Source: Halichoerus grypus
Lineage: Eukaryota; Chordata; Mammalia; Carnivora; Phocidae
Direction of reading: 5' to 3'
Length of the DNA: 64,000 nucleotides
NCBI RefSeq assembly: GCF_964656455.1
Contig: NC_135725.1
Coordinates: forward strand, 52,211,688 to 52,275,687
Part shown: positions 46,273 to 58,264 of the stretch, piece after piece
Position numbering within the stretch: position 1 is the stretch's first letter
Layout: every line of letters starts with the position of its first letter
Translations under genes and position numbers: made by a program
The notes under the pieces: model-generated
What the model was told of the DNA's origin: nothing
Databases searched by the model: none
Seen by the model: the letters and a program-made list of their open reading frames with translations, nothing else

Positions 46273-46535
46273 TGTATCAGGTTGCTCGGGCTACCAGAAC
46301 AAAGTACCACAGACTGAATGGCTGAAATAGCATAAATGTATTGTCTCATGGTTTTGGAGGCTAGAAGTGTAAAATCAAGGTGTTAACAGGGGTGTACTCC
46401 TTTTGAAGGAGCTAAGCAAGGATCTACTCTAGGCCTCTCTCCTTGCTTCTGGTGGTTTGCTGGCAATCTTCGGTGTTCTTGGGCCTGCAGGCCTATCACC
46501 CCAGTCTCTGACTTTATCCTCACATAGTGTTCTTG

Positions 46536-46574
<39 letters not shown>

Positions 46575-46760
46575 TAAACCTCCCCTTTTTAAGAGGACAC
46601 CAGTCTTAATGGATTAGGGGTCCATCCTACTCCAGTATGACCTCATCTTATGTGACTATAACTGAAATGACCCTATTTCCAAATTAGGTCACATTCTGAG
46701 GTACTAGGGCTTAGGACTTCTGTAGATGAATTTTGGAGAGACACAATTCAACTCATAACA
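46273..46760 (-). mobile_element. MaLR solo LTR (MLT1-like), minus, inserted in L2
   Basis: On the plus strand it begins TGTATCAGG and ends CTCATAACA, with 'agaacaaagtaccacagact', 'gttttggaggctagaag', 'cttctggtggtttgctggcaatctt', 'aagaggacaccagtcttaatggattaggggtcc' type text and 'aggtcacattctgaggtactagggcttaggacttc' type text. The five bases before (AGGGC) and after (AGACC) are a decayed 5-bp target duplication, and L2 continues on both sides. It carries no genes. Confidence 0.9.
46537..46573. repeat. (TG)n microsatellite inside the LTR
   Basis: About 18 TG units at the place where MLT1 relatives have a short ctgtgtgtgt run, so it grew from the LTR's own sequence. Confidence 0.95.
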
Positions 46761-46815
46761 AGACCCTTTGCAATCACTGTTTCCTCTTTCTGGAAAGCTC
46801 TCTACCCAGAGTGGT
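46761..46815 (+). repeat. L2, right half, split by an LTR
   Basis: 'agaccctttgcaatcactgtttcctctttctggaaagctc' type order continues the L2 phrase interrupted at 46272. Confidence 0.75.
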
Positions 46816-47013
46816 TGCCATAAGGATGTGCCCCGCATAAGGAGCATAATTGGCCAGGAGTTACAGCTTCTGTGCTCTGAAATTCATCTGTGCATTTATG
46901 TCAAAGTCATGCTTCCCACAAGTGACTCCTAGTCAGTGACTGAGCATGGCAAGGATACCAAGGCAAGCCTGTTCCTGGGAGATGAAAATTCACCTGACAG
47001 GTATCATTGGCTC

Positions 47014-47031
47014 AAGAACTCTCCAACAGTC
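47014..47031 (+). repeat. Target-site duplication of the young L1, left copy
   Basis: Eighteen bases (aagaactctccaacagtc) repeated exactly at 47894-47911. Confidence 0.96.
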
Positions 47032-47893
47032 CTTGGGAATGCAAGCTGGTGCAGCCACTCTGGAAAACAGTATGGAGGTTCCTCAAAAAGTTGAAAATAG
47101 AGCTACCATATGATCCAGCAATTGCACTCCTGGGTATTTACCCCAAAGATACAAAAGTAGGGACCCAAAAGGGTACGTGCACCCCGATGTTTATAGCAGC
47201 AATGTCCACAATAGCCAAACTGTGGAAAGAGCCAAGATGTCCATCAACAGATGAATGGATAAAGAAGATGTGGTATATATATACAATGGAATATTATGCA
47301 GCCATCAAAAGGAATGAGATCTTGCCATTTGCAACGACATGGATGGAACTGGAGGGTATTATGCTGAGCGAAATAAGTCAAACAAGAGAAAGATATGTAT
47401 CATATGACCTCACTGATATGAGGAATTTTAATCTCAGGAAACAAACTGAGGGTTGCTGGAGTGGGGGGTGGGGTGGGAGGGATGGGGTGACTGGGTGATG
47501 GACACTGGGGAGGGTATGTGTTCTGGTAAGCGCTGTGAATTGTGCAAGACTGTTGAATCTCAGATCTGTACCTCTGAAACAAATAATGCAATATATGTTA
47601 AGAAAGAAAAAAAGAAGAAGAAGAATGTAGCAGGAGGGGAAGAATGAAGGGGGGGAAATCGGAGGGGGAGAAGAACCATGAGAGACAATGGACTCTGAAA
47701 AACAAACTGAGGGTTCTAGAGGGGAGGGGGGTGGGAGGATGGGTTGGTCTGGTGATGGGTATTGAGGAGGGCACGTTCTGCATGGAGCACTGGGTGTTAT
47801 GCACAAACAATGAATCATGGAACACTATATCTAAAACTAATGATGTAATGTATGGGGATTAACATAACAATAAAAAAATTAAAAAAAAAAAAA
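47032..47893 (+). mobile_element. Young carnivore L1, 5'-truncated: ORF2 C-terminus plus 3'UTR
   Basis: About 860 bp. The plus-strand frame to about 47498 gives the L1 ORF2p C-terminus, with [50 protein letters not shown] and WIKKMWYIYTMEYYAAIK. It lacks endonuclease and reverse transcriptase, so it is inactive. The G-rich 3'UTR and A-rich tail follow. The 18-bp duplication on both sides shows insertion by target-primed reverse transcription. The 3' end matches 1-126 with one difference. Confidence 0.96.
47440..47877 (+). repeat. Dimeric 3'UTR of the young L1
   Basis: The phrase 'aaacaaactgagggtt' starts two related blocks, at about 47441 and 47700. Each continues with a G-rich run (ggggtgggagg), then 'ctgggtgatggacactggggaggg' against 'ctggtgatgggtattgaggaggg', then 'tgttctg'. 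An A/G-rich spacer separates them near 47600-47690. Confidence 0.75.
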
Positions 47894-47911
47894 AAGAACT
47901 CTCCAACAGTC
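47894..47911 (+). repeat. Target-site duplication of the young L1, right copy
   Basis: Exact 18-base match to 47014-47031, directly after the A-rich tail. Confidence 0.96.
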
Positions 47912-48239
47912 TTACCAAACACTCTAGAGTGCTTCCACTCCACCTTCCTCCCTTCCCTCTCTTCTTTACCTGGGATCAGACTTGCGTCACAATCTGAGGG
48001 CTCTCCGAAGCTCCCACCAGCTCCCTCCCCATTTTTGCTTGCAGCTGGGGCAGAGCACTCAAAAGGGCCCTGTACTTTGTTGAATGCTCTGTTGTAGCTG
48101 ACTTGAAATTCTTAATATGGTATTTATGAAGAAGGGGACCCATGTTTCATTTTGTGCTGAACACTGTTTGGTTCACAGGGGTTGCCTTAATAAATCTCTT
48201 GCACAGCTAACCCATGACTTGGTTCTGCTTCTTGGGGGA

Positions 48240-48575
48240 CCCAGGTGGATACCCCAGATATCAGCATGACTCTTTACCACCTCATCTGGTCAGATGTCAT
48301 CTCCTCAGAGAGGCTTCCTTTGCCATCCTAAGTAAAGCACACTTGACCCCACCCAGTCTCTCTTTCCCATTATCCTGCTTTAGTTTTCTTCATAGCTCCA
48401 TCTGATTTTGCTGTACCTTTTTATTTATTGTTTGTTTTGTCTTTCCCTTGAGAAAGTAAACTAGAAAGGGACAAAGACTTTTTGTTTGTTTATCATTGTG
48501 TCCCAGTACCTATAACAAAGCCAGGTACATGATAGGTAGTCAATAATCAGTTTGTGAATAAATTAATTTATATAA
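48240..48575 (+). repeat. L2 3' end, plus
   Basis: 'agatgtcatctcctcagagaggcttcctttgcc', 'ctttagttttcttcatagctcc', 'tatttattgtttgttttgtc', 'atcattgtgtcccagtacctataac' and 'ggtagtcaataatcagtttgtgaat' are in L2 order. Confidence 0.88.
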
Positions 48576-49199
48576 AAAAATAAATGTCATACTGAACTCA
48601 CCCAGCTCCTTCTTCAGTTCTAAACATATAGAAAATATAACCCAATGTGAACCTCTTGAGAATGTACTTCACAGACCTAGACAATATAACTGTTTTTGTT
48701 TTTATTTAAAAGACAGGCCAGACGTGAGGAAAGAATCCAAAGCCAAAGCAGTAAGCATGACAGCAAATGCTGCAGTCACCCAGAGGTGAGTTGAATCTGG
48801 ATACAGCTGCTTAGGAGCCTAGAGCTGGGATTTTAATGCCCAGTTAAGGACAGGTGATGTGGCCCTGGGCCTGTGCAAGGTAGGAGGAAATACCTGAAAA
48901 TAGGGCTAGAAAAAACTACCACTGCTCCTCAGTAGCTCAGGGAAGAGGCAAGTAAGTCTGTATTCTGCCCCTGTCTCCTGGTAAAAAAAATATATAATTA
49001 AAAAACAAGATAGCAAGTCTGTGGCATGCACAACTATGTGGCCTAAATTTACATTGTTTATATTGTGCAAGAATCCAGAGCTACTAAATCACCATAAAAA
49101 TGTTCCTAGGACCAGAGAAATCTTTGTAGAAGTAAACTCAAATTGCTCTGTAGAAATATTTTCGTAACTCAGGACTCACAGGACTCCCTCAGATTAAAC
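48576..49199. other. Intronic sequence without an assigned element
   Basis: No repeat family or exon was recognised. Confidence 0.5.
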
Positions 49200-50560
49200 A
49201 ATTCCTTTGAACAAATGAGACAAAGAAACAAACCTGTCAGAGGGAGAGGCCACAGGCACAATAAGCAGAAGAATTAGCACCCCAAGAGCTGATGGTAATA
49301 GAATAACCTGATGGGTCTATAAACTAATTATGCTTAAAGTATTTTTTAAATAAAAGAAGGAATTAAAACTACCAGGAAAAAAATCAACCTCTATGAAAAA
49401 AGAAAGGCCAGATTTTGAAAAAAAAAAAAAAAAAAGAAGTGAATAGAATTCTAAATATTAAAAATGCAATGTTAAGTTGCATATTAGAAACAGCTGAAAA
49501 GAGAATTAGTATCATGGAAGATGGCCCTGAAGAAATTAATCATAAAGTAGCAGAGATAGAAAAATATGAAAGAGAGCTTGTAAGACATGGAAAGTAGGTT
49601 GAGAAAATAAAATATACATTTAATTGGAGTTCCAGGAGGAAGGAGCAGGAGATTGTGAGAGAAGCAATATTGAAACAATAATGGCTGAAAATTTAACAGA
49701 ATTAAAGTAATGTCTATGCTATTCATTTGAAACATCACAAGTCCCAAGCAGGATTCAAAAGAAACACAAACACACACACACACACACACACACACTAGAC
49801 ACACTGTAGTAAAATGCAGAATACTAGAGCCAAACAGAAAGCTGTGAAAGCAACCACAGAGAAAAAGATAGGTTACCAACCTAATAACGGCAATCAGATT
49901 AGCAGCAGACTTTTAATCAGTGACAGAAGTGCCAGAAGATAATGGAATAATACATTCAAAGTGGTAGGAGAAAATCACTGTCAAACTAATACTCTATCCC
50001 TAACTAAATTACTGCTCAAATATGGGGCTGAAATAAAGACATATTCATACAAAAAAGGAAGAGAATATCCAATTCACAGACGCTCCCTAAAAAAAATTAA
50101 ACAATAACAATATATTTCAATATGAAGTAAAATAAACTGAGAAAAAAGATAAACAGTGATGAGCAAAGAAGTTAATAAACATGGTAGTAAATTTATAAAC
50201 ATCCCTACTGTTTAATTTTTTTTTTTTAGATTAAGGAGTAGAGGAGTTATAAACAACTTGGAACTAAAATATTAGGTACAATAACATGGAAGGAGAATTA
50301 CATTAAAGTATTCTAAGGTTCTTGTGTTGTTTGATATGAGGATAGTGATTCTGAATAATTTTTTAAAAATTTAAAGCTAAGCACACATATTATAATTTTA
50401 GGGGAAATGAGGATGGGGATGAGGGAGAAAAAAAGGAATGTATAACTTCCAAAGTACTAAAGAAGAGACAAAGAGAAAAAAGAATACCCAAATGAGACCT
50501 TTACAGACAAATAAAACCAGAAAGAATGTGCCATTAGCAGATATTCATTAAAGGAAACTA
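49200..50560 (+). mobile_element. Old L1M/HAL1-type LINE remnant, plus
   Basis: A-rich plus strand. Recognisable phrases in order are 'ttggagttccaggaggaagg', 'aataatggctgaaaattta', 'ccaagcaggattcaaaag', 'gcaaccacagagaaaaagata', 'gacagaagtgccagaagataatggaataa', 'aaatatggggctgaaataaagacatattca' and 'cactgtcaaactaatactctatcc'. No intact frame remains. Confidence 0.75.
49767..49795. repeat. (CA)n microsatellite inside the old LINE
   Basis: About 14 CA units. Confidence 0.95.
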
Positions 50561-51851
50561 AAAGAATATAGTCCAGGTAAAAGACAACTGATCATAGATG
50601 TAATACATATAAGTGGAGATAGAAGAAGGAATTGGGAAGATATGAGAAGCTGTAAGATAGACGATCCCATGATATAAGAATTAAAAGGACAGAAAATGGT
50701 AAATATAGAGGCAAATCAATACAAATATTGATTCTTTTTAAAAAATAAAGGAAACAATGCCTTGTGGGCTTAAAAAATACACACATTTTTTTTAGCATGG
50801 GAGTTGGTGGGTCATACATGGGAAGGGTTTTGTTCAGAGGAAGGTAAAGATATTGAGCACTTTAGAATTTGGCAAGGTAAAGATACCTGCTAGGTTAAAC
50901 ACTAAAAGAGTAAAAAGTCAATATAACTTTCAGAGTGGTACAGAAAAAAAAGTAGAGTGAGACAACAAACCTAATAAACCCAGAAGAAGACAAAAAAGGA
51001 GAGAAGAAACATAGAAACTGTGGGACAAATAAAAAGCACAAAAGACTTTGGCAAACATGAATTAAAATACATGAGTAATGGTAACAAAAGTAAATCTACC
51101 AAATGCTCCAGCTAAAAGATGGCAACAAGTTCAAACGCCTCCTGGGGCAGGTTAGGTGACATAAAGGAGTAAACAGCAGGTATAGGAAAGCAAAGCTCAA
51201 ATGAAATGGTAACTGATGACTTCTCGGGGTCAGGGAGACAATAGGGTGCAGTGGGGTCTGGGGTAAACTGGTGAGCATATCTGTCTAAAGAAGGCAGCTC
51301 TCACAGATTGTTGCCTTGTGCAAATACAAATCCAGTGTCCTGTAGATCAACCTTCCAACAAAGCTGGAAATTCAGTTTTGTGGCAAATCTGATTTTTAAA
51401 CATAGGCTACTAATCTTTTTAAAAGCAAACTGAAAAGCAAAAGGGTAAGAAAATGCTATCCATCCACTGGATGGAAGGAAGAAAGACAAAGAAGCAAAAA
51501 GCATGGTGAATAAAATGCAAAAACAGAAACAGAAAACAAAAGAAAAAAAGAACAACCCTTGCAAACCCTTGAACATGAATGGAAGTGATGGCTTATACTC
51601 AAACGCCACCGTGATCCCCACCCTGTAATTTCCACCCTGTTCAACCTTATCATTTGGCTGAAGAGACGTAACATTAAAGGATGGGAAAAACACTGAATAA
51701 TCCAAACATAAAGTACATGGAGCCCAGTGGTCACTCAAAACTCAAAATAATGTCTGGATGTTTGTTCCATCAGTTCTGCTTATAGCAAGTCTCCTTTGGG
51801 GCTTCCTGGATACCTGGGCTTCTCTAGCTGTTAATAAAAAACAGTGATGTT
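50561..51851. other. Intronic sequence without an assigned element
   Basis: The A-rich left part to about 51050 may be more of the same LINE, too worn to align by eye. The rest is unassigned. Confidence 0.45.
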
Positions 51852-51867
51852 AAAAAATGCCTGAAAG

Positions 51868-52070
51868 GGGGCTCCGGGTGGCTCAGTCGTTAAGCGTCTG
51901 CCTTCAGCTCAGGTCATGATCCCAAGGTCCTGGGATCCAGCCCCGCATCAGGCTCCCTGTTCCGTGGGAAGCCTGCTTCTCCCTCTCCCACTCCCCCTGT
52001 TTGTGTTCCCTCTCTCGCTGTTTCTCTGTGTCAAATAAATACATAAAATCTTAAAAAAAAGAAAAAGAAA
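51868..52070 (+). mobile_element. CAN-SINE, plus
   Basis: Head 'gggctccgggtggctcag', 'cctgggatccagccccgcat', 'gggaagcctgcttctccctc', tail 'tcaaataaatacataaaatctt'. A perfect 16-bp duplication (aaaaaatgcctgaaag) lies at 51852-51867 and 52071-52086. Confidence 0.97.
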
Positions 52071-52086
52071 AAAAAATGCCTGAAAG

Positions 52087-54172
52087 GACGGAGAGGAGGA
52101 AGCCGAGAAAGGAAAAGAAGAGCCAGCAATATTCACCTTCTGTTACTCTGAGTCTACTATTTGAGCCAGGTCCTGGAATGCCAGTCTTTCCCACGGCCTA
52201 TGAGGGGAGGTCCCACGTATTCAAGCATGGCTTCCAAGGCCTTTCAGCCCAGGTCCGTCTGAGCCCCTGCCTTCACACCTTCCACCCAGGCCAGTGCCCC
52301 TGCCAGGATGCCTTTACTTCCCCCTCCACACTTCAGACCAAATCCACTCCCAAGGGAAGTATTCTCTGAAGGTTGCTTGAGGTTCCAGACACAATCCCTA
52401 TACAAGGAATGTACCACATGACTATTTTTAAACTTAGCTGGGCTCTGCAAAAACATGTGTAATGAGACAAAGAAAACTGGGCTCATGATAATTCCAGAAG
52501 GCACGAGGGGTTAAGTGGGCTGGCCTCATGGGGCTGCTGCAGGCCAAGGATGCAACCATGATGGGGCCTGGACTCTTTTTTTTTTTTTTTTTTTCTAGAG
52601 GGTCTTGCCCTGTGAACAGGCCTCCTGCCAAAGCTGTCTTACCCATTGCAAAGCAGAGTTTCAGTGCCTATGGTCTCATCTCCTTACGGGGTGTACATAA
52701 CGATTTGAAGGCTTAAAAGAGATTACTGTCTCCAGAATACAAAGAGAAAAACACAAAAATTAACATATATAATGTTTATATCTTTAATTATTAAATCTAG
52801 TATTCAAAGATATTTTATTCTATGTGAAAACAATTGGTAGGTTAAATTTTCTCCCTTTTTAAGAACACGTGACTGAAGGACTGCTGAAAATATCAAAGCC
52901 AATCAAAATTGAATGAGTAACTTAGAGTCAATTTCAAAAGCAACTTATAAAAATGCTTTTCATTTCTTGCAGCAAAAGTTATATTTAATGTGGGGTGTGG
53001 GTGCATTGGATATGTTCGGTATGCATGTGGGCAGAAGAAAGTCATAAAGACCGGGACCTGTGTTCAGCTGGAGGGGACAGGGACAGCTGGTGGAACCTGA
53101 TGTGGTGCAGGGGGACACGGTAGAGGGCTGGTCGTGGCTGAGGTGGTCCCTCCTCTGCTCCTCACCTCTCAAGAAATCATTAAAAAAACGAAAGACCCGG
53201 GAAAATGTTGATTTCCGCTGGATTTCTTGTAGATATGGCAAGAGGCTAATACTTGGAGTCCAGGTTGGATTCTGGGTGGAAATGAGACCGCACGATTCAG
53301 GAGCAGGGGTAGAGAAACAAAAGCGGGGCCAGAGCAGGGATGAGGGGAGCAGAGAAGCAAAAGAGTAGCCAGAGCAGGGGTGAGGGGCCATGTTGAACTT
53401 GCAGTGCCAGGAACTGGGGTTTGGACTAAGTTCTACCTAAGTCTTTGAGGGACAGGGATGCCCCAAGTGAGAGATGTTACTTGCATTTCATAACATATGC
53501 TTTTCTAAAAATGCACAACCTGTCAGGATCGCCTGGGGCTAAGGATGGGTGAAAATAGAAGTGATCAGAGTCCTTCATAAGGGCTTCCTTCAGAGAAAAA
53601 CATTAGTTAAGGAGATGAGGGGGAAGGGCTAGTCAAGAGCTCTTCAGAAGACCTTGATCCTCCCAGGGATTCCTCGAAAGTCTGCTGCCTATCAGGTAGG
53701 TGGGGGTGAGAAGGTAGTCTCTGTGCTTCTAGTTATAATGGACCAATATTAAAACAACAAAAGAAACAAAACAGAAACCTGGGCGGGACAGGAAACCATA
53801 GGAAGTGCACATTTCTCCCTGCACAAAGCTGATGGGTGGGAAGCCGTAAGCAGAGAGCAGACTAAAGTACATTATTCTGAGCTTATTTCTACTTTAAATA
53901 AAAAAGTAGTTAACCTACTTTAGCTTACTTTTTTATTACAAAGTTAGCCTCCAATTTGGAAGTCACTCTAACCCGTCCACACTAAAGGGTTACCGTGAAG
54001 TCTCCACGGGCAGCGGTCCCAGGATGGTTCCCTTCTATTTGCTCCAGATGTTATCCCTGCTGCACTGGAGGTGTGCTCATCTCCATAGCCCTGCACCTGC
54101 CCCATGGACGCACAGGTTGCACATATTAACTCCTCTGACTCCACCTGCCCATCTCTCATCTCTTTTTCTCTC

Positions 54173-54178
<6 letters not shown>
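52087..54178. other. Intronic sequence with a poly(T) run, otherwise unassigned
   Basis: A T20 run lies at about 52576-52595 with no retroposon body attached. The G/A-rich part at 53060-53400 has frames on both strands but no known domain. No exon was recognised. Confidence 0.5.

Positions 54179-54204
<26 letters not shown>
54179..54204. repeat. (CA)n microsatellite, about 13 units
   Basis: An uninterrupted CA run preceded by a CT-rich stretch. Confidence 0.95.
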
Positions 54205-54689
54205 CCTCAGGAATCCACACGATCCTGGGCTTTTCTGTAGGGGCTCATATCCAGGCATCAGGCTCAGCAGGGTACGAGGCAGCAGATACATCCACACAAC
54301 CAGGTTCAGGTCCCCACCTTGGATAAGCGAGCCTTGGACTCTGACACATTCAGTGACAGTGACCATTATACCTCAGTTAATGGAAACGCTGACAACACAT
54401 CAACTACCCTGGAAAACTGGCCTTGCCACTATTTTTAAACAGCCCACTCATCTAAGGTCTACACCAGCACCTCCCACTGCCAGGTGGACAGTTTCAACAG
54501 GATGTCTCACCGGCATCCAACCTAAATACTGATAAAATATTAATAACAATGAGGGTCATAGCAAATGCTCCTATATATCACTTACTCTATACTATTAACT
54601 ATTGCTAACCATGTAAGTACAAACTTGCTGAGCTGATACTCAAGACTCTTTACAATAAGAGGGTAAAAAAAAAACAACTACATTTAATT

Positions 54690-54870
54690 TATTCAATCAA
54701 TATTTCTTGAGCGCCTGCTACGTCAGGCTGGGTTTGCTCTAGTGAACAGACATGATTCTTATCTTAATGGAGCTTAGAGTCTGGTGAGGGAGAAGCATTA
54801 AACACACACACACAGCATAGAGTTACAAATGGTCTGTGTGCTAAGAATAATAAGAGCAAGTGTTGTAAGT
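54690..54870 (-). repeat. L2 3'-end fragment, minus
   Basis: 'ttcaatcaatatttcttgagcgcctgctac', 'ctagtgaacagacatgattcttatcttaatggagcttagagtctgg' type order is the reverse L2 terminus. Confidence 0.8.
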
Positions 54871-55184
54871 GTAGACAATGGGCAAGGGCTAGTTTGGATG
54901 GTGGGCCTGGGGTTCTGGTTCAGATTCAGTGCCCCACTAAACATCATGGAGGCGATGAATAGAAATAATTTCTGGTATCTTGGGCAGTCATGTCCCAAAT
55001 GAACAGAAGCATAACTGGATCAAGCAAAATGGACGCTGGTCCTGTGGCATCCAAGGCCCCACATTCTGACTATAACCTAATTTTCCAGCTTTATGTTAGT
55101 CTTGCTCTTCTAGAGGTGAGGAGCAGAAAGCCACCCAGGTTAGTGTAGGGGGAGGAGTGGTGCTTTTAAGAATGTGAAGGCAGT

Positions 55185-55377
55185 GGGGTACCTGGGTAGC
55201 TCAGTCCGTTGAGCGTCCGACTTGATTTCGGCTCAGGTCATGGTCTCAGGGTCCTGGGATCGAGCCCTGTGTCAGGTTCCACGCTCAGTGTGGAATTTGC
55301 TCCAGATTCTCTTTCTCCCTCTGCTCCTCCCCCCACTAGAGCTCTTTCTCTAAAATAAATAAAATCTTTAAAAAAAA
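55185..55377 (+). mobile_element. CAN-SINE, plus
   Basis: Head 'ggggtacctgggtagctcag', 'cctgggatcgagccctgtgt', CT-rich middle, tail 'aaaataaataaaatcttt'. The flanks aagaatgtgaaggcagt (55168-55184) and aagaatgtaaaggcaat (55378-55394) form a 17-bp duplication with two mismatches. Confidence 0.95.
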
Positions 55378-55394
55378 AAGAATGTAAAGGCAAT

Positions 55395-57789
55395 AAGGAA
55401 AACATGAGTTTTGTGTGGATCTAAACAGGAGATAAAGTAGCATTTGGCCTTATGTAAACTGGAGTGACAGCCAAGGTAGCTAAGAGTCCTTAGTGTTGGG
55501 AGACAATTCTCCATGGTGTTTCTACAAGTCTTATACCAGACTATCTTTCCTGGGATGTTGCCTTAGCAAACAGCCTAGGACACTAGAGATAGTATCCCTC
55601 TCCAGATCACAGGGCACATTTGTTTCCTGATTAGCATAGTAAAGACAGGGAAAATCCCCAACCCAAAGATCTATTTGCATTCTAGAGTAATAAATATAAC
55701 GGCACTGTTTCTGGAAAGGAGGATTGGCAGGTCCCCCTATAAAACTGAGGGTTTCCTAAGCTCAGTGTGGCTTACTGTGAAACAGAACCCTGTGTGCTCA
55801 GTACCCACCTGGGCCCATGTCCACATCTACCCATGGGACTCGGAGGGGAGGGGAGAACTGATGTGAACATAAAGCTCATACTGCTTGTGGTATCATGAGT
55901 AATAATCTCTCTAGATGCATTTGGGCTCACTGGTCTGGTCCATCAATCAATTACCTTCCCACTCTCAGCTGGTCACTTGACCTGTAGGAGCAGGGGTTTG
56001 GTGATTGTCACTCTTGTGTCTGCTGTTAAAATGACTCAACTATTTCCACAGGTTCTCCATGTATATCTTTCTCACTCTGATGCTATGTATCTTTTTCTCT
56101 GCCTTTTAGTTTGGTTTCTGTCTTCTCTTAGGTTGGTTCACTCATGACCTCTTCTGTGCAGGCTCTAACTTTTTTTACTGCTCTCTGCTCATCTCTACTT
56201 CCAGATGAGAGAAATGACCTATTGAGCCAACTTGTCTCAGACTGGACAGAGATTTCTAAGCCAGGTCAGTCCATAGGCCTGTCAATACGCACAGTGGCTT
56301 CCTTTGAGTTCGGTGCAGATTATTTACCTGCTGTCTCCCAGCCTCACACGGGCCCTCCTATACTTTGCTCTATATTGCCCCTGGGGCTGGAAGTCTGCAA
56401 ATGCTTTTCTCAACCTCCCTTACCAACTGGTTTCCTATCCTATTGTGGGAGGGATGGGAGGCACAAGAGGGAGAGTATCCAGTGGAATAAAGACAAAATC
56501 TTCCTGCATTTAGCTCAACAGTGTGGCAGCTGCTGGAGCAGCAGAGTCAGGTGATTTAGAAATCTAACCTCCGCAGATAGCATGGTACACTACAGACGTA
56601 ACTTTTACACAGAGATTCAAGATTGGCGTCACGTCTGTCGAGGGTTCACGATGCACCCACTGAGTAGCCCTGACTTAATCACACGGGACACTCCTTTGCA
56701 TACGCAACAGAACACCATGACATGTGGTTGGCTCACAGGGGGAAATGTGGCTTACCGGACACACATTTCAAGGCTGCCAGTGACGGCTTATCTCGTGCCA
56801 GGGCCAAGAGTGCTAGTGGAGAGTTATAACCATCCCATGGCAGGGGCTCAAAATTGTTCCTACTTATTCTGGAAGGATGGGTAATTTGTACAGACTATAA
56901 GGGTGAGACATGATGTTTCAAATGATCATGTCTGGTGGGGATTTTAGATAACTTCGGTTCCCATCCTCATTTTGGAAAATTTGGATGTTGCCACTGGGTT
57001 TTCTTTCCAGTCGTTTTGGGCTCGTTTTTCAGCTTTTCTCTGCTGTTTCATACTCACACATATCTTTTTGCCCTAGCACAGCCTTTTGTCGACAGTATTC
57101 CCTTTTACTTCTCCTGGGCTGTCCCTCTCTTTCACTTGTGGTTTTCTCCCCTTGTCATTTAAGAATTCTCAGCTATGCACAGAAATCCAACTGAAGCCTT
57201 TTGTGTGGGGGATTCCCAGGCAGTTCTGAAAGCAGTAGATGCCTCTGCAAAGGCTTCTGTCAGACCTTAGACCTATACCCAACAGCTGCTAATCCTGGGC
57301 TCTCATGCTTAAAGGCAGTAAAATGGACTTAAGTCAAAACCAAGTGTGGTGGGGTTAACTCATCTTGAACTCAAGCCACTTTTGCCTTGAAACTTTCCCC
57401 AAAACACTAAGCTCATTGCTCTTATCATGGGAAGAGAGGAAGACTATGTTGCTGGCATAGAATTCTGCTTACATTGGAGGTAGTGAGGCGTGGATTTCCC
57501 TAATCAGCAGATAAATGCAAACTCTGTCTATATGGGTGGGGTGGGGGTTGCAAGGTGGTGTGCAGGGTGCCAGAGCTGCAAGTGAAAACACAAATTTCCC
57601 TAGCTGGGAATAGGCCCCTGGAAAGGGAACCACCACACCTGATAAGAAAAGAATCTACTTCCTTTTTGTCCAGAAAGGCATTTAGTCTGCTATCATACGA
57701 GTAATGTCCACCTCTCAAAGAATACACAGACTAGATTCTCTACACTCGAAACACTGATGCATCTATAAAACAGTCACGTAAGTTTTAAA
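55395..57789. other. Intronic sequence without an assigned element
   Basis: No exon or family was recognised. The frames at 56144-56554 (136 aa) and 56582-56884 (100 aa) follow each other on the plus strand but show no known domain. A 23-base word at 56661-56683 recurs at 58221-58243. Confidence 0.45.
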
Positions 57790-57975
57790 AAGACCCAAAA
57801 ATCTGTTTTATGTTGCTTATGGATTCAGTCATATATATAGTAGAAAAAAATGCAAGGGATCAATGCTTACCAACTGCAAGATAGTTGTTACCTCTGGAAA
57901 TGAAAGGAGTAGGAAAGGAGGGGTGTATAGCTCTAGGTGTATCTGTAATGTTTTATTTCTTTAATAAAAAAGAGA
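57790..57975 (+). repeat. Worn LINE 3'-end-like sequence
   Basis: 'agatagttgttacctctggaaatg', 'tatctgtaatgttttatttcttta' resemble a common mammalian LINE-derived 3' motif. The subfamily is not assignable. Confidence 0.35.
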
Positions 57976-58264
57976 TCTAAAGCTTATGCAACAAACTGTT
58001 TACCTCTGCAAGATCTAGGTAGTGTGTATTTCTGTTTGTGGTATAAATAAAACATGAGAAGTGGGGACTAAACAGTGGGATTCCCCACGTTATGCTCTTC
58101 CCTTTAAGTCTTGGAAGGTGAGGTCGGTAGACAAATGTATTAGAGAACAAAATCAAAAACAGACACACAACTGTTTCAAAAATTATTTGGGAGTAATATC
58201 ACCCATCCTCCATACTGAGTTGAGTAGCCCTGACTTAATCACATGTGACTTAATCACACGAGTG

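Noticed and set aside
47378..47818. 146-aa proline-rich minus-strand frame
   Set aside because: Antisense of the G-rich L1 3'UTR, so its proline richness is only base composition.
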